The position numbers and the translations under genes were made by a program. A DNA stretch of 64,000 bases from Deferribacteraceae bacterium UBA6793 (GTDB taxonomy: Bacteria > Chrysiogenota > Deferribacteres > Deferribacterales > Geovibrionaceae): contig DKFP01000002.1 of NCBI GenBank assembly GCA_002452405.1, positions 124,001 through 188,000 on the forward strand, written 5' to 3'. Numbering within the stretch: the first letter of the stretch is position 1; the number at the start of each line of letters is the position of its first letter. The notes under the pieces are model-generated. The model had not been told where the DNA came from. It saw only the letters and a list, made by a program, of their open reading frames with translations, and searched no databases. Below are positions 22,882-32,392 of the stretch, piece after piece.

Positions 22882-24006
22882 ATGAAAAACAAAGTATTAT
22901 TCGCCGTCGCCGCATTAGCTCTCGTTGTTATTGCAGCTGCGTACTGGATGACAAAAAAACCTGCACAGCAGGGTCAGGCAGGTGCAATGCCTCCGACAGA
23001 GGTTACGGCTATCACCGCCGCACCGGAGACAGTCTCCGTCAGCAAAGAACTTCCCGGGAGAACATCAGCGTACCGCATTGCGCAGATACGCCCGCAGGTA
23101 TCAGGAATTATCCTTAAAAGGATGTTCACCGAAGGGGGAAACGTTAAAGAGGGACAACAGCTCTATCAGATAGACCCCGCTCCCTATCAGGCTGCGTATG
23201 ACAGCGCCGTAGCGGCTCTGCAGAAAGCGGAAGCAAACATTATGTCAGTTAAGGCAAAAGCTGAAAGATACGCCGAACTCGTTAAAGCGGGAGCCGTCAG
23301 CAAACAGGACTATGACGACGCGTCAGCTTCTCTGGCACAGGCAAAGGCTGAAATAGCTGTTGCTCAGGCAGCCGTTGCTCAGGCAGAGATAAACCTCAGA
23401 TATACTAAGGTGCTCTCACCCGTTTCAGGACGCGTGGGCAAATCTTCCGTAACGGAAGGTGCACTGGTAACGGCGAATCAGGCAGACCCGCTGGCGACAG
23501 TTCAGCAGCTTGACCGCATTTACGTTGATGTCACACAGTCTGCTGAAGAGGTTATGAACCTCAAAAATACCATGGGAAGTAAGTCACCCGTGGAACTGGT
23601 GTTTGAAAACGGACAGGCATTCAAACTTCTCGGACAACTCCAGTTTTCAGACGTAACCGTTGATGAGTCAACAGGTATGGTTCAGCTTCGCGCACTTTTC
23701 GATAACCCGAACATGGATATACTCCCCGGGCTTTTCGTACATGCCAGATTGGTTCAGTCAAAGGTTGAAAACGCGATTCTGGTTCCACAGCAGTCTGTTA
23801 TGCGCAATGCCGATGGCAGCACCATCGTTTTTAAAATAGGTAAGGACAACGTAATCAACCCCGCACCGGTTAAGGTTTCCTCTGTTGTCGGCGACAAATG
23901 GCTCGTTGACAGCGGCGTTGCAGCAGGCGACGTAATCATGGTAGAGGGACTTATGAAAGTTCAGGCGGGCGCAACCGTTAAAACCGTTCCCTATGAAAAG
24001 AAATAA
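22882..24006 (+). CDS. RND efflux periplasmic adaptor (AcrA/MexA-like)
   Basis: 374 residues. It has an N-terminal membrane anchor (about 5-21), a barrel-sandwich lipoyl half (SGIILKRMFTEGGNVKEGQQLYQIDP), an alpha-hairpin (about 95-165), the second lipoyl half (LSPVSGRVGKSSVTEGALV), a beta-barrel and a membrane-proximal domain. No lipobox Cys is seen, unlike AcrA; the anchor looks uncleaved. It bridges the inner-membrane pump and the outer-membrane channel encoded next. GAGGAAG precedes the ATG. Confidence 0.95.
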   Translation: MKNKVLFAVAALALVVIAAAYWMTKKPAQQGQAGAMPPTEVTAITAAPETVSVSKELPGRTSAYRIAQIRPQVSGIILKRMFTEGGNVKEGQQLYQIDPAPYQAAYDSAVAALQKAEANIMSVKAKAERYAELVKAGAVSKQDYDDASASLAQAKAEIAVAQAAVAQAEINLRYTKVLSPVSGRVGKSSVTEGALVTANQADPLATVQQLDRIYVDVTQSAEEVMNLKNTMGSKSPVELVFENGQAFKLLGQLQFSDVTVDESTGMVQLRALFDNPNMDILPGLFVHARLVQSKVENAILVPQQSVMRNADGSTIVFKIGKDNVINPAPVKVSSVVGDKWLVDSGVAAGDVIMVEGLMKVQAGATVKTVPYEKK

Positions 24007-24017
24007 GGATTGAATAG

Positions 24018-27000
24018 ATGTCAAGATTCTTCATAGACCGCCCAGTCTTTGCATGGGTGATTGCTATCGTAATTATGCTTGGGGGTATTCTGGCGATAGA
24101 AACACTGCCCATAGAGCAGTATCCCCGCATAGCCCCGCCCTCTGTCGAGATACGCGCCTACTATCCCGGTGCGTCCGCGGAAGCGCTGGAAAACAGCGTT
24201 ACACAGGTTATCGAACAGAAACTCACGGGTATCGACTATCTGCGTTATTTCTCATCTGCCAGTGACTCAACAGGTAACGTAACCATTACGCTGACCTTTG
24301 AGCCGGAGGCGGATCCGGATATCGCACAGGTTCAGGTTCAGAATAAACTTCAGTCAGCTATGTCCACACTTCCTCAGGAAGTTCAGCAGCAGGGTGTAAC
24401 CGTTACCAAGGCATCAAAAGGTTTCCTTCTGGTGGCAGGTTTCTACTCCGAAGACGGGAGTATGGATCAGAACGCCATAGGCGACTTCCTTAACTCAAAA
24501 GTGGCAGACCCTGTCAGCCGTGTTCCCGGTGTCGGTACTCTGACAGTCTTCGGACAGCAGTACGCAATGCGTATCTGGCTGGACCCCGCGAAACTGAACA
24601 GCTATAATCTGTCAACTTCTGAGGTATCCGCAGCAATTCAGGCGCAGAACGCGGACGTTTCCGCGGGTCAGCTCGGCGGAACACCCGCTGTTAAAGGTCA
24701 GCAGCTTAACGCCACCGTAACCGCACAGTCAAAACTTAAAACCGTCGCAGACTTTGAAAAGATACTTGTAAAGGTCAATAAGGACGGTTCACAGGTAAGA
24801 CTCAAAGACGTTGCAAAGGTTGAACTCGGCGTGCAGAGCTATGATTTTATAACCAGATTCAAAGGTATGCCCGCAACCGGTATGGCTGTGAGCCTTGCAA
24901 CAGGTGCGAACGCACTTGAAACGGCAGACCTTGTTAAAGCAAAAATAGACGAACTCTCAGTTTATATGCCCGCAGGGCTTAAAGTTATCTATCCCTACGA
25001 CTCGACACCTTTCGTTGAGCTTTCAATCCACGAGGTTGTAAAAACCCTGGTTGAAGCAATCATACTGGTGTTCCTCGTAATGTATCTTTTCCTTCAGAAC
25101 TTCAGAGCAACGCTGATTCCCACAATCGCGGTTCCCGTTGTTCTTCTGGGTACGTTTGCGGTGCTTTCTGCATTCGGATTCACCATAAACACCCTTACAA
25201 TGTTTGCGATGGTACTTGCCATCGGTCTTCTCGTGGATGATGCCATTGTCGTTGTTGAAAACGTCGAACGTATCATGAGCGAGGAGGGGCTAAGCCCAAG
25301 GGATGCCACCCGTAAATCAATGGATCAGATAACATCCGCACTTGTCGGTATCGCAATGGTACTTTCTGCGGTGTTCGTTCCCATGGCTTTCTTTGCCGGT
25401 TCAACGGGTGCCATCTACCGTCAGTTCTCTATCACCATTGTTTCGGCGATGGTACTTTCGGTACTGATTGCGCTGGTGCTCACTCCCGCACTTTGCGCCA
25501 CCATGCTTAAACCTGTTGAAAAAGGACACAAAGAGCACATGACCGGATTTTTCGGCTGGTTCAACAGAATGTTCAACGCAAGCCGTGATATGTACGAGTC
25601 AAGCGTAGGATATGTCGCTGCTAAAACAGGTCGTTTCCTTCTGCTTTACGGTCTCATCATAGGCGGTCTGGTGTATCTGTTCGTGCATATCCCCACTTCG
25701 TTCCTTCCGGACGAGGACCAGGGTATCATCTTCGTACAGATATCAGCACCTCCCGGTTCAACTCAGGAAAGAACCATGGAAACTGTCAAGCAAGTTGAAC
25801 AGTATTTCATGACCGCAGAGAAAGACAACGTGGAATCAGTGTTCACCGTTGCGGGCTTCAGCTTCGCAGGACGCGGACAGAATACGGGTCTTGGCTTTAT
25901 CAGACTGAAAGACTGGAAAGAAAGAACGCACCCTGACCAGAAAGCCGCTGCCATTGCACAAAGAGCAATGGGCGCACTTTATCCCATCAAAGACGCGATG
26001 GTATTTGCGTTCTTCCCGCCCCCAATCATTGAGCTGGGTAACGCAACAGGTTTCGACATGCAGCTTATGGACAGAGGAAACCTTGGACACACTGAACTTA
26101 TGAACGCCAGAAACCAGATGCTGGGTATGGCTTCACAGGATAAAAGACTTGTAGGCGTACGTCCCAACGGTCTGTCCGATGTGCCGCTTTACAAAGTTGA
26201 TATAGACCATGAAAAAGCATCCGCTCTCGGTCTTTCCATATCGGACATAAACAATACGCTCCAAGCCGCATGGGGTTCGTCGTACATCAACGACTTCCTA
26301 CACGAAGGACGTATCAAAAAGGTCTACATACAGGGCGACGCGACATCCCGTATGTCACCTGACGACATAAGCAAATGGTTCATAAAGAACAATAAGGGAC
26401 AGATGGTTCCATTCTCATCCTTTGCCACAGCGCACTGGACATACGGCTCACCCAAACTGGAAAGGTACAACGGTACCTCTTCACAGCAGATAATGGGTCA
26501 GGCTGCACCGGGAATAAGCTCCGGCGAGGCGATGAAAATAATGGAGGAGTTTGCACATAAACTCCCAAAAGGAATAAGTTTCGAATGGTCGGGTCTCTCA
26601 TATGAAGAGATCCAGGCGGGTTCGCAGACCATGCTCCTTTACTCCATATCGCTGCTGGTGGTTTTCCTCTGTCTGGCGGCACTTTATGAGAGCTGGGCGG
26701 TGCCCTTCGCGGTAATCCTCATTGTTCCCATGGGTATCTTCGGTACTGTTGCTGCAACAAAATTCTTCGGAATGTCAAACGACGTATACTTCCAGGTAGG
26801 TATGCTTACCACCATCGGTCTTGCGGCGAAGAACGCCATTCTGATCGTTGAGTTTGCAAGCGAACTGTTCGACCACGGAATGGGTCTTATAGAATCGGCG
26901 ATGCACGCATCAAAAATGAGGCTGCGTCCCATCGTAATGACCTCCGCAGCATTCATACTCGGTGTTACGCCCCTCGCCATATCAAACGGTGCGGGTTCCG

Positions 27001-27149
27001 CGAGCCAGAATGCAATCGGTATCGGTGTTATCGGCGGTATGATAGCGGCAACGTTCCTCGCTATGATATTCGTGCCCATGTTCTTCATCATGATCAGAGG
27101 AAAATTCGGCAGAAAGATCATACGCAGGGAGATTGACAATGTTAAATAA
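24018..27149 (+). CDS. RND multidrug efflux transporter (AcrB/MexB-like, HAE1)
   Basis: 1043 residues, a full-length proton-driven trimeric pump. It starts MSRFFIDRPVFAWVIAI, as is typical. Twelve membrane helices and two large periplasmic loops are expected. The proton relay aspartates lie in the TM4 motif GLLVDDAIVVVENVER, and the TM10 Lys in GLAAKNAILIVEF. The head sequence IEQYPRIAPPSVEIRAYYPGA is characteristic of hydrophobe/amphiphile exporters. It lies 11 bases after the adaptor gene and overlaps the outer-membrane channel gene by 11 bases. Substrates are unknown; drugs, bile salts or solvents are typical. Confidence 0.97.
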   Translation: MSRFFIDRPVFAWVIAIVIMLGGILAIETLPIEQYPRIAPPSVEIRAYYPGASAEALENSVTQVIEQKLTGIDYLRYFSSASDSTGNVTITLTFEPEADPDIAQVQVQNKLQSAMSTLPQEVQQQGVTVTKASKGFLLVAGFYSEDGSMDQNAIGDFLNSKVADPVSRVPGVGTLTVFGQQYAMRIWLDPAKLNSYNLSTSEVSAAIQAQNADVSAGQLGGTPAVKGQQLNATVTAQSKLKTVADFEKILVKVNKDGSQVRLKDVAKVELGVQSYDFITRFKGMPATGMAVSLATGANALETADLVKAKIDELSVYMPAGLKVIYPYDSTPFVELSIHEVVKTLVEAIILVFLVMYLFLQNFRATLIPTIAVPVVLLGTFAVLSAFGFTINTLTMFAMVLAIGLLVDDAIVVVENVERIMSEEGLSPRDATRKSMDQITSALVGIAMVLSAVFVPMAFFAGSTGAIYRQFSITIVSAMVLSVLIALVLTPALCATMLKPVEKGHKEHMTGFFGWFNRMFNASRDMYESSVGYVAAKTGRFLLLYGLIIGGLVYLFVHIPTSFLPDEDQGIIFVQISAPPGSTQERTMETVKQVEQYFMTAEKDNVESVFTVAGFSFAGRGQNTGLGFIRLKDWKERTHPDQKAAAIAQRAMGALYPIKDAMVFAFFPPPIIELGNATGFDMQLMDRGNLGHTELMNARNQMLGMASQDKRLVGVRPNGLSDVPLYKVDIDHEKASALGLSISDINNTLQAAWGSSYINDFLHEGRIKKVYIQGDATSRMSPDDISKWFIKNNKGQMVPFSSFATAHWTYGSPKLERYNGTSSQQIMGQAAPGISSGEAMKIMEEFAHKLPKGISFEWSGLSYEEIQAGSQTMLLYSISLLVVFLCLAALYESWAVPFAVILIVPMGIFGTVAATKFFGMSNDVYFQVGMLTTIGLAAKNAILIVEFASELFDHGMGLIESAMHASKMRLRPIVMTSAAFILGVTPLAISNGAGSASQNAIGIGVIGGMIAATFLAMIFVPMFFIMIRGKFGRKIIRREIDNVK

Positions 27150-28533
27150 ACTCGTAATAACTGCGGCGGCGGTCACTCTCATGGCAGGGTGCGCCACCAT
27201 GGCTCCTGAATATAAGCGCCCCGACATGCCCGTTACGGACAAATGGGGCGGCGTGAAAACGGAAGTTTCCGAACAGAAAGCATCCGACATAGCATGGAAG
27301 GACTACTTCCATTCCGAAAATATGCAGAAGGTGATTCAAACGGCTCTGGACAACAACAGAGACCTGCGCACCGCAGCACTGAACATTGAAAAGGCGAGAG
27401 CAGCATACAGGATACAAAAGGCAGACCTTATCCCCTCCGTAAACCTTTCGGCAGAGGGAGCAAGGACAGCCGTTCCTGAAAACGCAAGCTCGTCCGGTCA
27501 GTCGGTCACAAGCTCGTCCTTCTCCGCAAACGTGAACACCTCATACGAGGTTGACCTTTTCGGCAAGGTGAGAAGCCTGAACGAAGCCGCTCTGCGTCAG
27601 TATATGGCGACAGAAGAGGCAAGAACAGCAACCCAGATGTCACTCATAGCGGAAACAGCGAACGCATACCTTGCGTATCTCGCTGACTCAAAAATGCTTG
27701 ATATATCGAAAGACACGCTGAAAACACGTCAGGACACATATTCGCTTGTGAAAAAAGGCTACGACGCAGGTGTGCGCACAGAGCTTGACCTTGTTCAGGC
27801 TGTTTCAGCAGTGGAAGCGGCAAAAGCCTCTATCCAGCAGTATACAAGAGCTAAAGAGCTTGACAGAAACGCTCTGAACCTCCTTGCAGGCGCTGAGATA
27901 GACGAATCGCTTCTGAAAGAGGACATCGACAAGGTTGAGTTCATTAAAGAACTGCCCGTGGGTCTGCCTTCGGACGTTCTTCTGAACAGACCGGACGTTC
28001 GCCAGAGCGAACAGAATCTCATATCCTATAACGCCAACATAGGCGCGGCAAGGGCGGCATTTTTCCCCTCTGTCACACTTACAGGCTATTTCGGCGTGGC
28101 GAGCAGCGAGCTTGGCGACCTGTTCTCCTCCGGCTCAACCTTCGCGTGGAGCTTCGCGCCGAAAATAAATCTGCCCATCTTTGATGCAGGCAGAAACAGG
28201 ATAAATCTGGAAAACGCCAACAATAACCAGAAAATAGCCGCGGCAGCATATGAAAAAACCATCCAGACCGCTTTCAAAGAGGTTATGGACGGACTTTCAT
28301 CCAAAGCGACATACGGCAAACAGTTTGACGCACAGAAAGCACAGACAGCCGCTGCAAAGCGTGCATATGAACTTTCGCTGCTCCGCTACGAAAAAGGAAT
28401 AGACAGCTACCTTGCAGTGCTCGACGCTCAAAGGTCACTGTTCGATTCACAGATCGGTCTGATCTCTGTTAAGGAAGCAGACCTGACAAGCCGCATCAAC
28501 CTTTATAAGGCACTCGGCGGCGGACAGAAATAA
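27139..28533 (+). CDS. Outer-membrane efflux channel lipoprotein (OprM/NodT-like)
   Basis: 464 residues from ATG 27139 (AGGGAG seven bases upstream). A lipoprotein signal with lipobox LMAG-Cys near residue 18 is followed by two repeats of the TolC-type coiled-coil/beta-barrel fold. The family sequences LPVGLPSDVLLNRPDVRQSE and RAAFFPSVTLTGYFG are present. It forms the trimeric exit duct of the preceding pump. After its stop there is no clear terminator, only the repeat region. Confidence 0.95.
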   Translation: MLNKLVITAAAVTLMAGCATMAPEYKRPDMPVTDKWGGVKTEVSEQKASDIAWKDYFHSENMQKVIQTALDNNRDLRTAALNIEKARAAYRIQKADLIPSVNLSAEGARTAVPENASSSGQSVTSSSFSANVNTSYEVDLFGKVRSLNEAALRQYMATEEARTATQMSLIAETANAYLAYLADSKMLDISKDTLKTRQDTYSLVKKGYDAGVRTELDLVQAVSAVEAAKASIQQYTRAKELDRNALNLLAGAEIDESLLKEDIDKVEFIKELPVGLPSDVLLNRPDVRQSEQNLISYNANIGAARAAFFPSVTLTGYFGVASSELGDLFSSGSTFAWSFAPKINLPIFDAGRNRINLENANNNQKIAAAAYEKTIQTAFKEVMDGLSSKATYGKQFDAQKAQTAAAKRAYELSLLRYEKGIDSYLAVLDAQRSLFDSQIGLISVKEADLTSRINLYKALGGGQK

Positions 28534-28547
28534 CAAATTTATAATGA

Positions 28548-28622
28548 GATTGCTTCGCTTACGCTCGCAAAGACGAACAGTTACGGTCATTGCGAGGACG
28601 GTAAGGACGAAGCAATCTCATT
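28548..28622. repeat. Dispersed inverted repeat, complete copy
   Basis: Left arm GAGATTGCTTCGCTTACGC...CGCAAAGAC, right arm GTCATTGCGAGG...GGACGAAGCAATCTCAT. It is the best-preserved copy in the window, and its arms are complementary along most of their length. Confidence 0.8.
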
Positions 28623-28774
28623 TTTACACATAATTTTTTCCTCCATGAAAAAATTATGCCAACGCTACAGTCGACAAGTCTTCTTTCGCTCACGTTACAC
28701 TCGCTCATCAGGATAAACCTGATTCACTCATTTCACGGATTTCATCCTGAAATCTCATTTTTACACATAATTTT
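28614..28774. repeat. 24-bp direct repeats flanking a hairpin-rich segment
   Basis: A 24-base sequence beginning AATCTCATTTTTACACATAA occurs at 28614-28637 and again at 28751-28774. Between them lie the hairpins ATCAGG-ATAAA-CCTGAT (28707-28723) and GATTTCA-TCC-TGAAATC. No open frame of note. The rest of the gap to 28833 holds only the ABC-F leader. Confidence 0.7.
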
Positions 28775-28833
28775 CCCCTTCCCTTTCCACTACCCTCTTT
28801 GCTATCATTCTGAAAAAACCATAAAGGAACATC

Positions 28834-30699
28834 ATGAACCTCGTATCTGTGGATTCGGTATCGAAAACAATGGGGGACAAGACCCTCTTCACAAATATCT
28901 CTTTCGGCATTGAGGAGGGGCAGAAGACCGCCCTTATAGGCGTGAACGGCTGCGGCAAGTCCACTCTGCTGAAAATGATGGCAAAGGACGAACAGCCCGA
29001 CAGCGGAACTATCTCGTGGAACAGACAGTGCAGAATAAACTACCTGCCCCAGCTTCCGCAGTTTGAACCGGGCGACACAATACTTGACCATATCTTCCGC
29101 AGCGACAGCACACTGGTCAGCCTGATGAAGGAATACGAAAGCCTCTGCACACACCCGCAGGACACAGACGAATACAGAACACGGCTGGACAGCGCCATCG
29201 GCGAACTGAACAGACTGAACGCGTGGGCGCACGAATCAGAGATAAAGTCCATCCTCGGCGAGCTGGGTATAAACGACCTCTCAATGCAGATGGAGAAACT
29301 TTCCGGCGGGATGCTGAAAAAGGTTGCGCTGGCGCAGGCGCTTATCGACGAAGGCAACCTGCTCGTTCTGGACGAACCAACCAACCACCTCGATATAGAA
29401 ACAGTACAATGGCTCCAGACATATCTGAAGCGCACAACAAAATCTATATTAATGGTCACCCACGACAGATACTTTCTCGACGAAATCTGCAATAATATAA
29501 TAGAGATAGACAGGGGCACAATCTGCACTTTCTCAGGAAACTATTCCTATTACCTCGAAAAAAAGACAGAGATGGAACATTCAGCCGCCCGCGAAGAGGA
29601 CAGAATACAAAATATCCTGAGAAATGAGCTGAAATGGTTGCGTAGAGGTGCAAAGGCACGCTCCACAAAGCAGAAGGCGCGCATCGACCGTATCACCGAC
29701 ATGCAGAACCGCGATGTTGTGAAACGCCCTGAAAACCTTGAGCTTGAGATAACCGGGCGCAGACTGGGCGGCGTTATCCTTGAGATAAAGGACATAGAAA
29801 AAAGCTACGGCGACAGAAGGATAATCAATCCCGTATCATATGTTTTCGGACACAAAGAAAAACTGGGTATAGTTGGTCCCAACGGAGCGGGCAAAAGCAC
29901 TTTTCTGCGTATTATCACAGGGCAGGAACAGCCGGACAGCGGCGAAATCACAGTAGGAGTGAATACCTGTTTCGCTGTCTTCGACCAGCACAGCCGCGAG
30001 CTTGACCCCGAAAAACGCATAATCGACATAGTGCGCGACGTTAAGGAAAACATACTTCTGCCAAACGGAAAGAGCATAAGCGCAGGACAAATGCTGGAAA
30101 AGTTCCTGTTTCCGTCCCAGATGCACAGCACACCTGTCAAAAAGCTGTCCGGCGGCGAAAAACGCAGACTGCACCTTGTCATAATCCTGATGCAGAACCC
30201 GAACTTTCTTATACTGGACGAACCCACCAACGACCTTGACATAAAGACCCTTTCAGTGCTTGAGGATTTCCTCGCAGACTTTGACGGCTGCATCGCAGTC
30301 GTCTCCCACGACCGCTGCTTTATGGACAGAGTGACCGACAGACTGATGGTTTTCGACGGCAAAGGCAGCATCGACATGTTCTACGGCAGTTTCACTGAGT
30401 TCATGGAAGCCAAAACACAGGAAAAACAGGAGAAGGAGCCGAAAAAACAGGCTGAGGAGTCACAGAAACAAAAACCGGTAAAAAAGCTGTCATACGCTGA
30501 AAAAAAAGAATTTGAAACCATCGAAGAGGACATTGAAAAGCTGGAAAACCACAGAACTGAAGCCGAAAAGGAGCTTCACAGCGGCAACGGAGACTATTCG
30601 AAACTTGCCCAACTGCAAAAAATAATAGATGAACTTGATATTCAGATTCTTGAAAAGTATGAGCGATGGGAATACCTTAGTTCCCAGAACGAAGGCTAA
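28834..30699 (+). CDS. ABC-F family ATPase (Uup/EttA-like)
   Basis: 621 residues with two ABC domains and no membrane segment. Walker A motifs are GVNGCGKST (near 36) and GPNGAGKST (near 350). Signatures are LSGGMLKKVALAQAL and LSGGEKRRLHL; Walker B motifs are LVLDEPTNHLD and LILDEPTNDLD. The inter-domain linker is basic (RRGAKARSTKQKARI), and a Lys/Glu-rich coiled-coil C-terminus (about 520-618) resembles Uup. ABC-F proteins act on ribosomes; Uup is linked to ribosome assembly and transposon excision. A role in antibiotic protection is possible but not shown. AAAGGA precedes the ATG. Confidence 0.93.
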   Translation: MNLVSVDSVSKTMGDKTLFTNISFGIEEGQKTALIGVNGCGKSTLLKMMAKDEQPDSGTISWNRQCRINYLPQLPQFEPGDTILDHIFRSDSTLVSLMKEYESLCTHPQDTDEYRTRLDSAIGELNRLNAWAHESEIKSILGELGINDLSMQMEKLSGGMLKKVALAQALIDEGNLLVLDEPTNHLDIETVQWLQTYLKRTTKSILMVTHDRYFLDEICNNIIEIDRGTICTFSGNYSYYLEKKTEMEHSAAREEDRIQNILRNELKWLRRGAKARSTKQKARIDRITDMQNRDVVKRPENLELEITGRRLGGVILEIKDIEKSYGDRRIINPVSYVFGHKEKLGIVGPNGAGKSTFLRIITGQEQPDSGEITVGVNTCFAVFDQHSRELDPEKRIIDIVRDVKENILLPNGKSISAGQMLEKFLFPSQMHSTPVKKLSGGEKRRLHLVIILMQNPNFLILDEPTNDLDIKTLSVLEDFLADFDGCIAVVSHDRCFMDRVTDRLMVFDGKGSIDMFYGSFTEFMEAKTQEKQEKEPKKQAEESQKQKPVKKLSYAEKKEFETIEEDIEKLENHRTEAEKELHSGNGDYSKLAQLQKIIDELDIQILEKYERWEYLSSQNEG

Positions 30700-30796
30700 A
30701 ACACTGTATATTACTTATATGAATTAAAAAATCCCGCTTGCGTATTACACATTCAAGTGTATTAATATGGCATAATCTCATCTGAGGTCGTAAAAG

Positions 30797-31567
30797 ATGG
30801 AACCGTCAACTATAGTAGGTCTCATAATAGCCATCGTTGCTCTCGGAGTCGGTATGGTCATGAAGGGTGTTGCCCTTCATGCTCTTCTGGTGCCGGCAGC
30901 ATATCTCATCATTCTCGGCGGAACGGCGGCGGCGGTATTTAACGCTTTTCCAATGCGCGACCTGAAAGCGTTCCCGAAACTCCTCAAAAAAGTTTTATTT
31001 GGTCAGAAACTCTTGAAAGAGGAAGAGGTTATGGAACTTTTCCTGCACTATGCCTCAATAGCCCGCAGGGACGGACTCCTTGCGCTTGAGCCACATGCCT
31101 CTGACATGCAGGATCCTTTTATCAAAAAAGGTCTTATGATGATAATAGACGGACGCGAACCGGAATTTGTTGAAAACGTTATGGATCAGGACATTGCCCT
31201 GATGGAGGAACGCCATCACGGTTTCGCCTCTATTTTTTCACAGGCCGGCGGTTATGCCCCGACCCTTGGCGTTCTCGGCGCCGTTATCGGTCTGATAGCC
31301 GCTCTCGGCAACCTGAACGATATCGAAAAGCTCGGTCACTCCATTGCGGCAGCTTTCATCGCAACCCTGCTTGGTATCTTCATAGGATACGTTATCTGCC
31401 ACCCCTTCTGTAACAAGCTGAAAAGGATGTCCCATCATGAGGCGGAGCTTAAAAAAATAGTCTTCGCGGGGATAATGTCACTTCAGGCGGGTGATTCCGC
31501 GTCCACAATGCAGGACAAACTTGCAGTTTTCCTACAGGCGCACGAAAGAAAAACACCGGAAATATAA
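30797..31567 (+). CDS. motA: Flagellar motor stator protein MotA
   Basis: 256 residues with four membrane helices: two near the N-terminus (about 5-22 and 33-50) and two near 148-205. The cytoplasmic loop between TM2 and TM3 holds the torque-generating region. The TM3 sequence AGGYAPTLGVLGAVIGLIAALGNL carries the conserved proline. Together with MotB it forms the ion channel that powers the flagellum. The MotB start lies one base after its stop. No other flagellar gene lies in the window. Confidence 0.95.
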   Translation: MEPSTIVGLIIAIVALGVGMVMKGVALHALLVPAAYLIILGGTAAAVFNAFPMRDLKAFPKLLKKVLFGQKLLKEEEVMELFLHYASIARRDGLLALEPHASDMQDPFIKKGLMMIIDGREPEFVENVMDQDIALMEERHHGFASIFSQAGGYAPTLGVLGAVIGLIAALGNLNDIEKLGHSIAAAFIATLLGIFIGYVICHPFCNKLKRMSHHEAELKKIVFAGIMSLQAGDSASTMQDKLAVFLQAHERKTPEI

Positions 31568-31568
31568 T

Positions 31569-32327
31569 ATGGCTAAAAAAAAGCGCTGCCCGAAACATGA
31601 GGAACACGTTGACGAAACATGGCTCATACCCTATGCAGACCTTCTGACCCTTCTGCTTGCGCTTTTCATCGTTCTTTTCGCAACAAGCCAGACAGACAAA
31701 CAGAAGCTGATGGAGTTAAGTAAAGTTTTCAGTATTATCTTCACCTCCCAGAAAGGTGTGATGGGCGACGCTTCCATTCAGCCTTCAAACCAGAAACACT
31801 CCACCGACAACAATGAGAAAACAAGCGATCAGGGAGAGGTATCCAAACAGCTGATTCCGAACAAAGACGGCGAACTCTCCTCAATTCAACACAAGCTGAA
31901 CCAGTATATAACGATGGAAAACCTGCCCGGCTACATGGTCACATCTATGACAGACGAGGGACTTATGATAACCATACGCGACGTAGCGCTGTTTCCGTCC
32001 GGTAGTCCGGAAATGCTCCCTCAGGCACAGAAGATAGCTTATGACCTTTCCATCATCCTTGAAAAAACGCAGGAGAAGGTGCAGGTTGCCGGACACACGG
32101 ACGACAATCCGTCAGAGGGCAGCAAATATGCCTCCAACTGGGATCTTTCATCTGCCCGCGCAATAAATTTCCTTAAAGAAATACTGAAAAATCCGGCACT
32201 CGATCCGGAACGTTTCAGTGCTGTTGCATACGGTCAATATCAGCCTGTGGTACCAAACATAACAGACAGCGACCGCGAAAGAAACAGACGTGTGGAAATT
32301 CTCATCCGTAAGCCTGCGGAGAAATAG
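31569..32327 (+). CDS. motB: Flagellar motor stator protein MotB
   Basis: 252 residues from ATG 31569, directly after motA. One N-terminal membrane helix carries the ion-binding Asp24 in PYADLLTLLLALFIVLF. A flexible plug and linker lead to a C-terminal OmpA-like peptidoglycan-binding domain (about 115-250, VAGHTDDNPSEGSKYASNWDLS, RVEILI). The Ala before the Asp suggests a proton rather than sodium stator, but this is weak. A longer in-frame start at 31491 lies inside motA and is unlikely. Confidence 0.95.
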   Translation: MAKKKRCPKHEEHVDETWLIPYADLLTLLLALFIVLFATSQTDKQKLMELSKVFSIIFTSQKGVMGDASIQPSNQKHSTDNNEKTSDQGEVSKQLIPNKDGELSSIQHKLNQYITMENLPGYMVTSMTDEGLMITIRDVALFPSGSPEMLPQAQKIAYDLSIILEKTQEKVQVAGHTDDNPSEGSKYASNWDLSSARAINFLKEILKNPALDPERFSAVAYGQYQPVVPNITDSDRERNRRVEILIRKPAEK

Positions 32328-32392
32328 AATCGGTTGCAAAACAAAACCGTTTAAGCCATAATCCTTCAACTTTCAGGGATACGAGGTAATTA

